This document shows, in pieces, positions 11,001-24,133 of a DNA stretch of 24,133 nt. The stretch spans positions 1 through 24,133 of the forward strand of contig JAYMTA010000798.1 of the NCBI GenBank assembly GCA_036897625.1, read 5' to 3'. The stretch is from Pelargonium cotyledonis (taxonomy: Eukaryota; Streptophyta; Magnoliopsida; Geraniales; Geraniaceae). A model generated the notes under the pieces. It saw only the letters and a list, made by a program, of their open reading frames with translations. It had not been told where the DNA came from and did not search any database. The stretch's first letter is position 1. The number at the start of each line of letters is the position of its first letter. The position numbers and the translations under genes were made by a program.

Positions 11001-11925
11001 TGAACGGATTGATAATTAAGCTTGTATTGGGCTCAGAATGGGCTTTAAGTTTATCATCACTAAGTTAGAGTTCTGGATCCGTCCATGGCTGCAGGAAGAT
11101 GTAATTAATGCGGAGACATTAGAAGTAGAATATAACTTGTTCCGAAACTGATAATTTATATCATGTAATGGGAATTCTTGTCTATTATTAATGTCTCGTT
11201 TGGTGCGCTTGCGCCGATAATTGCTATGGCTTTATGTGCATACAATAACATACTATATAATGGTGCAGATGTTGGGAAAGTCACGTTCTTTATTTATCAA
11301 GGAATATAACCACAGGCTCTTCAATTGGTTGGTGGCGTTCTCGCTTGTCATGGTGGTCGTGGGTCGGTTTATAATAAAGTTTATCATGCTTGAAATCGGA
11401 GCGTGGATACTGTTTATTTTCTTAGAGACGTATACGAGAATGTTCTGGTCGGCTGAGTCTCTTTATTACAACCCAGTTTGGCATTTCATCGTTGCTACTT
11501 GGGAGACACTTGTTTATAGCCCTATACTCGACTTGGACAGGTAACACATTTCTATCATTGTTCCTGCATGCTAAAGAGTAGAGCTCGTTGACCATTCCTG
11601 TTTCTTGTTGCAGTTGTGTTTCAATTAGATATATATCGAAATTCCATAATTGTGATAATGACAGTCAAGAGGTTGCAAAAACATTTAATCCCGTAATTGT
11701 GATCTTGCGACGTTGTATCTAAGAACAACAGTTCAGTTGTTCCTGACTGTCTATTTTGGCTCATATGTTTCGCTTTCTTGCAGATGGGCTGTTCCGATTG
11801 CTGTTATAATGTTCATACTCGTACTTTACTGGCGGTGTTACGGAAGAAGGAAATATGGGTCGCGATGGCTATTACCTCTATACAACGATCACAAGAGTGG
11901 CTCAAATCGACCAAGATCAGACTAA
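5009..11925 (+). CDS. guanylate-binding-protein-like large GTPase, membrane-anchored
   Basis: Seventeen exons: 5009-5097, 6527-6629, 7357-7426, 7535-7573, 7648-7765, 7857-7914, 8235-8299, 8461-8467, 8566-8626, 8963-9022, 9118-9137, 9282-9347, 9444-9611, 10199-10456, 10609-10821, 11269-11540, 11784-11925. All introns are GT-AG and phases close, giving 602 residues. This is a dynamin-superfamily GTPase of the GBP type: P-loop GPYRSGKS (67-74), switch T99 in TKGIW, DTEG (124-127) and the RD motif (200-201) used by GBPs for guanine specificity. A helical region follows (about 300-465), then hydrophobic segments near 484-517 and 557-572 and a basic tail. Residues 1-23 form a signal-like hydrophobic stretch. 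The product closely resembles, from memory, the Arabidopsis membrane GBP-like protein At2g38840, of similar length. The start was chosen for the signal-like N-terminus and the in-frame stop 12 codons upstream. Biological role is uncertain. Confidence 0.92.
5800..6205 (+). mobile_element. LINE reverse-transcriptase 3' remnant in GTPase intron 1
   Basis: Reading across several frameshifts and stops, the plus strand gives NGTEYWAPKRLQSHKMG, then GMLRWMRGNTRND, then TEDKMQGNRLRWFGH, then DRVEWMRRICAEDPK. These match in order the conserved C-terminal part of plant non-LTR retrotransposon ORF2 (GTECW...KM, MLRWMCG, RLRWFGHV, EWRRRI..ADP). It is a dead 5'-truncated copy within the 1429-nt first intron (5098-6526). 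A second remnant of the same family is in the bZIP gene. Confidence 0.8.
8461..8467 (+). other. 7-nt micro-exon (exon 8) of the GTPase gene
   Basis: Exon 7 ends GGCAG (phase 2) and exon 9 starts GGTCAAGAT (phase 0). Inserting AGTGAAG, flanked by ATATAG and GTAATT, completes Arg181 and adds Val182-Lys183, giving YGRVKGQDV, the sequence I expect in this family. Without it the frame breaks. A perfect TACTAAC lies at 8414-8420, a normal distance from the acceptor. Confidence 0.85.
8766..8869. mobile_element. Tourist-like (PIF/Harbinger) MITE in GTPase intron 9
   Basis: Terminal inverted repeats GGTAGCGTTTGGATTA (8766-8781) and its complement ending at 8869 match at 15 of 16 bases. The element is 104 bp and is flanked on both sides by TTA (8763-8765 and 8870-8872), the three-base target duplication typical of PIF/Harbinger elements. 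It has no coding capacity. It lies 93 bases before the acceptor of exon 10. Confidence 0.75.
9612..10198. other. GTPase intron 13, repeat-like content
   Basis: A 587-nt intron whose middle part (about 9670-9970) is GC-richer, with CCCGA and CCTGAACCCG motifs typical of degenerate plant repeat DNA. Open frames here are not supported, since the flanking exons join in phase across it. Confidence 0.4.
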
Positions 11926-12708
11926 AGGACAGGGCCTCGAGCTTAATCACCTTTTTGAGCGAGCTTTTCGCCTTTTTATACACAAAGCTTGCTCGAATTT
12001 GTTTTTTTTTCGTTCTTTATAGTCTTCTTGTTAATGTTACGAGAGGTGAAGAGTAGTTTCTGTAAGCAGTAGCAATGCCAAATGGTTTGTATTACTATAA
12101 TCTGTTTATTAATTTGAATGTCCCATTTGTTTGTTTCAAAGGTGTGTTTTTGTGAAGTTTGTGGATTGGTTTGGAGAAATAGTGTTATTTTTTTAGAATA
12201 GTATCTTATTGTCTGTTTCAATTCTCACAATTGTAGAGTTCATAGATGAACAGAAACTCGCGTTGGGCTATGTGTTGCACGATGTAGCACGGATATGATT
12301 GAACAAATTTTGGACAAGAATCTACACATTTGGCACGTTTATTGGATTAATACATGTTGAGTGTGATATAACACGACTAATTTATCGTGTGAAAGCTCAA
12401 CACACACAAGATACAATTACAAAATACTTGAGGTTACTTGAGGTTAATTAGACACGCTAATTTCGTGGTGTGCTCGCGTCGGGTTACGGCACGAGTTGCC
12501 AGCTCAAGACTTGATTGAGTATCAAACTACCAATTGAATTGCTCTTTAAACGACGTCGTTGGCAAGCGCGAGTCTAAAGTTGATTTCATGTACACATACG
12601 AGTTAACAGGACTCGCTGCTTCAAATCCGAATCACCGATCCGTCCGACAAAACGTCCAAACCCTCGTTCCGAACCGAGTCGACTCAGTTTCGATCCGAGT
12701 TGACCGCC
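11926..12708. other. 3' UTR of the GTPase gene and upstream region of GCN5
   Basis: The first 200-300 bases are T-rich and probably hold the GTPase 3' UTR. About 12240-12510 contains ACACGACT / CGTGTG / GTTACGGCACGA pieces resembling an old repeat that is also found near 18190-18260. The last 170 bases are GC-richer and likely carry the GCN5 promoter or leader. Confidence 0.45.
12549..12560. promoter_or_regulatory. perfect 12-bp palindrome with GACGTC C-box, upstream of GCN5
   Basis: AACGACGTCGTT is its own reverse complement and centres on an ACGT core of the C-box type bound by plant bZIP factors. It lies 149 bases before the GCN5 start codon. Use as a binding site is inferred from sequence only. 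Confidence 0.35.
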
Positions 12709-18670
<5,962 letters not shown>

Positions 18671-19488
18671 CGATGAGTTCCTCAAGTGTACATACCGTAC
18701 AATAGTTCGGAGATGATTTTAGCCTGTTGTATTGTAAGTTCATTACTAGATTGTTAAATTTTAGCTTAGCTTAGTCTCTCTCAGTTTCATCCAATTTATG
18801 CACATGAGAGGTGTGCACCATAGGAGCTCTGAAAATAATTATATTATTGAGATGTTGATGTAACTTGTTAATTCACATTGTTAACTCTTATACCTTTGTG
18901 TTTTGAAGGTTATAATATTTTAATTAATTGACTAACTCAAACATAACTTGATTATTAAACGGGTTGCCTGAACAAGACCCATTTATGAGCATTGGAGTAA
19001 ACGTGTTTAAAAGAAAGATGGAGGTCTCTAGTTTGAGTCTCCTTTTAAGTGTTGTTGATATTGTCTATAAAAAATTAATACATGCCATTAATGGGTCAAC
19101 ACAATCGATTACACTCTTTCAGAGATGAATTTCTTCCCTCAGGGTCCTTGTAAACGTTCACAGTTGTGAACCATAAATTTAGCCTGAACAAGTTCTAACA
19201 TCACTATTTTTCATAAATTACCGTTAATAAATCTGAAAAAGTGAGTGATAACTCAAAATGAGCGTAACACTCATTTCGAGACAGTGAAAATAATTTATTA
19301 AAAGTGTCATTCATATTAGTTTGTTTGAATCTCAGGCCAGAATACATGGTATCCAGAATAGTAAACGTAAAAGATACATCCAAATTCATAAATACAGGAG
19401 GTATTCTACATTATCCTCCACATATATAACTTACAGCTTACAACAACATCCCAACACACAAAAATGAAGAACAAACAACACACCAAAT
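18671..19488. other. intergenic between convergent GCN5 and bZIP genes
   Basis: 818 bases tail to tail, containing both 3' UTRs. About 18985-19065 carries GGTCTCTAGTTTGAGTCTCC, similar to a tRNA-derived SINE B box. An inverted pair CTCAAAATGAG / CTCATTTCGAG (19252-19280) recalls the subterminal part of the Stowaway element in GCN5 intron 9 and may be a relic of one. Confidence 0.4.
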
Positions 19489-22400
19489 CTAATTTTGCCT
19501 GTTATTGTTCCTATGTGCCCCGAGAAGGTCCCAACCAGGCATGCCCCGACTTGGAGTAGAACCAGCGCCTGTTTGCTTTTGCGTGTGCTGTGCGTGTACG
19601 CTTCCCACGTGCTGCATTGCCACGTTTTCCTCCATGATGTTCCCTACACTACCATTCTGCTGGTTTGCGGCGAAAGAAACTGTGGTGTTGCTATGGTGAC
19701 CATCAAATCTTTGGTGATTGTGAGTAATGCCAGACATTGAGTGGTGAAAGACCTGGTCTGGGTTTGTTTGCATTGCCAAGGGTCCTTTAGGCATAGCTAC
19801 AAATGCCGGGTTGTACCCTCCAGACACTTGCTTGACCTGCTCTTCGGACATCCTCACCTACAAAAATTCACCATTATATAGCTTCACTTGTTATCCAAAA
19901 CTGTAGTAATGACATTCAAGTCATTTTTCAAACAATATTAAGAGTTGACAACATGAATCCGCAACTCGCTTTCTTTTCCATCCCATCTTATATGATATTG
20001 GACTACAAATAATGACTTGGTCCATCGCTAAAAGGTCAACCTTGTTAGCAGAGTTTCATTTGCACCTTTATATATACCTCATTTGTTTTCTATTTTTTCC
20101 TACATGGGATTTAGTCACCACTTCAACACTCCTCATGTGCGAGCCTCACATTTTGCTTTTATTAGTGGGCTCGACGAATGCACAATTAGGGGCCTCAATT
20201 TCATAACAGACCAATAATAACATAACAGAATGTTTGATAAACACCTTACCTTTGCTCTTAAAGCCTCAATTTCAGCATTTAAAATTCTATGCTCAATAGT
20301 GGCATCCCCATACTTACGGTTCCAGCTGTTTTGACGCTGTAATAACGCATTTTTATCCTTCCTCAGTTCCTCGACCTATAGACATTGCACAGACAACTTC
20401 ATGAAACTTTTCTTTTTTCGTAAATGATCAAAGACAGTTTGGTTGAATACAAGGAGAGTCTGACAGAACCTGTTCTTCGAGTTCGCTCAGTAGTGCTTGT
20501 TTTCTCCTTCTAGAACGCCTAGCTGATTCTCTATTCGAACGCATCCTAAACCACCATCAAAATATTAGTCCATACATATAACTTGCAAATGGATACAATT
20601 TATCAGTTTGCTGACTATGTTCTTAAATGAATTATAAGGGTACAGTATTGGTTCCTAACTCCTGAGTTTCCATGACAAGTTCACTAACAGATATTTTTGA
20701 AAGTTGAAAACAAAACACATATCATTGCAGAAGGAATTCAGACAATGTGGATACCTCCTGGCACGTTTTACATCTTGAGGACCCAAATTGTCTGTTGTTT
20801 CTGTGTCTCGTTCAAGTTCATCATCTGACTCTTCTCTAGATGACTCGCTTGTTGTTTGCCTAACTTGTTTATTCTGCATATCGGGTAATGTAGAAATGCC
20901 AAATGGTTCACGAGGAGTTTCATTCTGTGCCATCGAAAAAGCAGGACCAGTAACTACAATTGTTAAGATCCATGCACGTCAATGATGTCATCTTACTCAA
21001 AGATAAGAAGATTAAGGTTGAAGAGTGAGAGGCAAGTTAAAGTGTGAAGACAAGATAGACTAACTAGGCAACAACCAATGTTAAAGAAACTGACAAACAT
21101 GGGAAGAGAGGGGAAAGAAATATCAAAATGATTTCAAAGTTTTATAGTAGAAAAATGAAACTTCAACAATCATTATGAAAGAGTATCAAAACTCAAAAGA
21201 ACTAAGAACCGTTTTGTTCAGTAGAACTGTTCTATTAAACCCGATGATCACTACTTTCTCACGGTTTGCTACTAACTAGGCTTTGGCATTCAGCATGTGT
21301 CATAATCGACAACCAAACCATTTTCCAAAGAATGTCAAGGCCAACTACATGAATCCTTTAGCAAAACACCTTAGTATCCTCTGCTCATATTCTCCTACTC
21401 CAGTTCATCCTACGGAATGCTGATTACTCTGTTAAGCCAAATGTTTTGTTATGTTTTCTAATTACATCTTTCCAACTTAACTAAAGCCTACCACTACCTC
21501 TTTTAATGTCTCCTAAGTCCTAACCTAATTCTGACAACTTTCCTTACGGGTTCAATAATCTCCCTGCACTGCACATGTCCAAACCAAACTACTTCAAATG
21601 GTTTTCCTGCATCTTATCTTCGATTGAAATTATCCAAACTCTTGTTGGAATAGTCTCATTTTTAGTGTTAGTACAAACACAACCATTTTCATCTCTGCTC
21701 CCCCCATAGTATGATTTTGCAGTGTGCGGGTTATTAATATAACAAACGACAACTCGGCTGAACCACGAAAAAAAAAAAAAAACAGCAACATAGATTGAAG
21801 AAGATTGTAGCTACTATTGCATGAAAATGTTAACCTAGTTGCTTTTCATTCAAACCAAAGACAAGGATCATTAACACGAACTTAACTTCCCAAATATTGT
21901 CACATTTTCATTAACTCGATACATTTCAACTATTATGTCAAGTGAACAGACATGAGATAAACTATAAGGCTAATCCATTCAAACATATCGGCCCCTACCA
22001 AATAGCATCCACTACACAAAACAGAATCTCAGTCTATGTTAAGGACACACATTGGGCCGTTTGAACAGGTTTCATAGGCATTAATAACACGCTATTTCTT
22101 TAACTAATCTTTTTCCCATTACAGCAAGTTGAAAACATAGATGAACTCAAACACTCATTTGGGCCATATCAGATTAGGAGTTTAGATGGACACATTAACT
22201 TTCTCAATGGTACCATTATCAAATACTCCATCCATCTAAAAAAATGTCAAGAACAACATATTTAGTGTTTCACATTCCCTCACAAGCTCAACTGATTATA
22301 TTATATCAAATTAACATTATGGATGATATTGGTAATTCAAAATATAATTCACTTACGAGAAAGTAGATATTGAATACATCAATGAACTAAAATTCAAACA

Positions 22401-23036
22401 CCCATCTCAGAGCATAACTATTTCCAATTCATCCCAAATATGGCATGGCATACATACCAAAAAAAAAAAAAAAAAAAAAAGTTTCAACAAACTAAAAAAG
22501 ATTGAAAAATTTATTTTTGAGCACAAATACCTTGATCTTCATGGTGAACTCCCAATTGGACAGAAATTGGAACCTGCAACTGATTTTTAGCTAAATAATT
22601 CGAATCTCCAGGCTTCACAGAGGGTTCCTGCAGCATCATCAATAGTCATGGATCTTTATAGCAGAGAACAATTGAGAAAGAGTGAGAGAGCAAAAACCCT
22701 AAGCGCGTAAGCTGCACACTCCAGAGCAAGCTTGTTCTTCAGAAACCGGCGATATTCATCTGACTCAATATTAGCCTTTGAAGAAAGATCCATCGTCGGA
22801 GGCTTCTCGATCGCCACGACCTCATCGTCGCGATCGTCGAGCTTCGTGGTCGACAGTTGCGACGCCGCTGAAGTCGACGGCGCCGCCACGCAACCGGCGG
22901 CCGGAGGCGACACGTCACCGAAGAACTTCTCCAATTCTAACTCCGTTTCGCTGCGGATCATTATCGGCGGCGCCGTCCTAGCAGCCGCCGGCGACGGACC
23001 GGACCAGTTTGAATTAATCATTGCTTCGATTTGCAT
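19489..23036 (-). CDS. group C bZIP transcription factor (Opaque2/CPRF2-like)
   Basis: Six exons in transcript order: 23036-22698, 22627-22531, 20953-20755, 20545-20470, 20375-20250, 19857-19489, giving 401 residues. A nuclear DNA-binding activator expected to bind ACGT-core boxes as a dimer. The basic region has the invariant N-x7-R (N216, R224) within SNRESARRSRRRKQ, followed by a long zipper L234, L241, L248, W255, A262, L269, L276, and then AKVRMSEEQVKQ...YNPAF, the group C extension. DEYRRFLKNKLALECAA (near 92-108) matches the conserved N-terminal group C segment. Residues 181-200 are Ser/Asp/Glu-rich, with likely CK2 sites. The C-terminus is Gln/His/Asn-rich. W at heptad position 255 and IEHRIL instead of the usual VDNRVL are unusual. 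The first ATG was used; Met6 is possible. Convergent with GCN5. Confidence 0.9.
21330..21715 (-). mobile_element. LINE reverse-transcriptase 3' remnant in bZIP intron 2
   Basis: On the minus strand, across stops, one reads AEMKM, then TNTKNETI, then SIEDKMQENHLK and FG, then KRGSGRL, WKDVIRKHNKTFGLTE, MNWSRRI and AEDTK. These follow in order the conserved LINE ORF2 C-terminus (AEMRMLRW, TRNDRI, IEDKMRENRLRWFG, RRGRGRPKKTW, EWRRRI, ADPK). It shares its tail (IH..GLDI) with the remnant in the GTPase intron 1, so both belong to one family. It lies in the same orientation as its host gene. Confidence 0.75.
22459..22480. repeat. 22-A homopolymer
   Basis: Uninterrupted A's in bZIP intron 2, seen as T's in the transcript about 50 bases after the exon 2 donor. 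No flanking duplication was found. Confidence 0.9.
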
Positions 23037-23122
23037 CGTGGGCTCACTGTAAATTTAAGGATTTGTGGGTGAGACAAAGGCGAGTGCACTGAAAGCTACG
23101 GTGAACCATCGATGAGATCTTG

Positions 23123-23130
23123 ACACGTGT
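23123..23130. promoter_or_regulatory. G-box ACACGTGT upstream of the bZIP gene
   Basis: A perfect palindromic G-box or ABRE-like core 87 bases before the bZIP start codon, either in the leader or the core promoter. Group C bZIPs bind ACGT elements, so autoregulation is possible but unproven. Confidence 0.4.
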
Positions 23131-23381
23131 TCTATTGGACAGTGTGACTGTATTTTTGGACACTTGTCGATGATATATTGGTGTGTTTGGTGAACTGAAA
23201 CTTACTTGATTGCTTCTCTCTCTTTACTTGGCGTGTTGTGTTTTTAGTTGGACATATAATATTAGAGCGTAACATTAAAGTGGGACCCACTAATCTTTTG
23301 AACAAATTCTACTTGAGTAAATGGTGTATTACATGATTTTTGTACGAACAAAAAATGTTTCATTCTCGGGGTGAATAGTTG

Positions 23382-23387
23382 CACGTG
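23382..23387. promoter_or_regulatory. second CACGTG G-box upstream of the bZIP gene
   Basis: GCACGTGA about 350 bases before the start codon. CACGTG also occurs elsewhere in this window inside introns and an exon, so chance occurrence is possible. Confidence 0.3.
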
Positions 23388-23954
23388 AGTGAATATGATA
23401 TTTTTTTGTCACATTATAATTGTCACAAATATGATCTAACACGATCGAGATAAATATAATATAGTCTTTCACCTAATTGTTGTTCTAATACTCTTCTCTT
23501 AACACTTTGAGAAATTCTTCCTTTTTTGGGTTCTTATTTAGATTTGCAATACAAAGTTTCATCTAGTTGAAATATCTATAATATTTAATCAGATACCTTA
23601 TAAGACTAACGTAATCTCTAAATGTTTAGTTTTTACTTTTTTTTTGTGCGTCATCTCTCTGATTGAAATAATGAGGTATTCTCGTTGGATATTGCACAGT
23701 TGATATCTTTAAATTGCTCTTGACACCATTCCTTGCATGTGAACCGTTACGACATGGTGATATTTAAATGAATTTACTATGAGGGGACAATGAGATTCAC
23801 CGTGATGCGTGTTGTGTTATGTAAGACATCTCACTCTTGAATTTACAAGTATGTATCATTATTTTTTCATACATGAGTATTATGTAACCTTTGTGCTCAC
23901 ATGTCAACTATAATTAAATTGAAGAGACACAGAAGAGAATATATGCCTATTACC

Positions 23955-24100
23955 AAAGCATGTTGGGTCAAGTGATTGATGCGTTTTGAATTTCCTCTAA
24001 TGTCTCAAGTTCGAGTCTTTTTACCGACGGTAAATAATTAAAGAAAAAACTAACAACTAACATAATGACGCCTCTTTTAGGAGGTGAGAAACACTGACTT
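23955..24100 (+). mobile_element. SINE-like sequence with pol III A and B boxes
   Basis: TTGGGTCAAGTGATTGATG (from 23963) resembles a tRNA-type A box and AGTTCGAGTCT (24008-24018) a B box, about 30 bases apart, a spacing seen in tRNA-derived plant SINEs. No tRNA fold follows. The 3' end and any target duplication were not located, so the boundaries are approximate. Confidence 0.45.
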
Positions 24101-24133
24101 ATATATGCCTAATGTCCCGTTGCTTATCATAAA

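Larger units (their letters stand above)
20954..22530. other. bZIP intron 2 (1577 nt), with transposon debris
   Basis: This largest bZIP intron holds a LINE remnant (about 21330-21715), an A-run near 21766-21782, a 22-A run at 22459-22480 and a TACTCCATCCATC piece near 22224 that resembles a decayed Stowaway end. The exons on both sides join in phase (Gly/Val codon 146), so no extra exon is needed, though a cassette exon cannot be excluded. Confidence 0.5.
23037..24133. other. upstream region of the bZIP gene to the window edge
   Basis: No gene is supported on either strand. It holds two CACGTG G-boxes (23124-23129, 23382-23387) and a SINE-like head near 23960-24020. The rest is AT-rich. Confidence 0.45.

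Noticed and set aside
12231..12510. Possible LTR or other transposon with CGTGTCG-type sequence, also near 18190-18260
   Set aside because: The two pieces share only short motifs (GTTACGRCACGA) and show no ends or duplications; too weak to call an element.
19495..19740. Plus-strand frames opposite bZIP exon 6
   Set aside because: Antisense shadows of the Gln/His-rich bZIP C-terminus.
22732..23052. Plus-strand frames opposite bZIP exon 1
   Set aside because: Antisense shadows; the minus strand carries the conserved group C segment DEYRRFLKNKL.

Overview
This window is nuclear DNA of a flowering plant, most likely a eudicot. The reasons are AT-rich introns with GT-AG borders and plant-type TACTAAC branch sites, small MITEs and decayed LINE/SINE pieces, and three genes whose spliced products match plant-specific versions of their families. 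I reconstructed the genes by hand by joining exons in phase. None of this is backed by a database search.

Layout. 2-154 (+) is the last 50 codons of an unidentified gene. 155-4807 is AT-rich intergenic DNA with a microsatellite, a SINE-like insertion bounded by a 15-bp target-site duplication, a pure 36-T tract bounded by a 10-bp duplication, and a GC-richer orphan exon-like segment on the minus strand. 5009-11925 (+) is a 17-exon gene for a 602-residue guanylate-binding-protein-like large GTPase with an N-terminal hydrophobic signal and C-terminal membrane segments. It contains a 7-nt micro-exon. 12709-18670 (+) is a 13-exon gene for the histone acetyltransferase GCN5 (546 residues, HAT plus bromodomain); one and probably two of its last introns use GC donors. 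19489-23036 (-) is a 6-exon gene for a 401-residue group C (Opaque2/CPRF2-like) bZIP factor, convergent with GCN5. 23037-24133 is its upstream region, with two CACGTG G-boxes and a SINE head near the edge.

The GTPase gene is a functionally separate neighbour. GCN5 and the bZIP are linked in principle: group C bZIPs such as maize Opaque2 are known to work with ADA2/GCN5 coactivators, and ACGT-core sites occur upstream of both genes. Proximity here may be chance. Introns carry transposon debris: LINE reverse-transcriptase tails in GTPase intron 1 and bZIP intron 2, a Tourist-like MITE in GTPase intron 9, and a Stowaway-like MITE in GCN5 intron 9. I found no novel multi-gene system. The most notable points are the micro-exon, the GC-AG introns including one that may add seven residues to the bromodomain, the topology puzzle of the GTPase, and the two clean retroposition scars.
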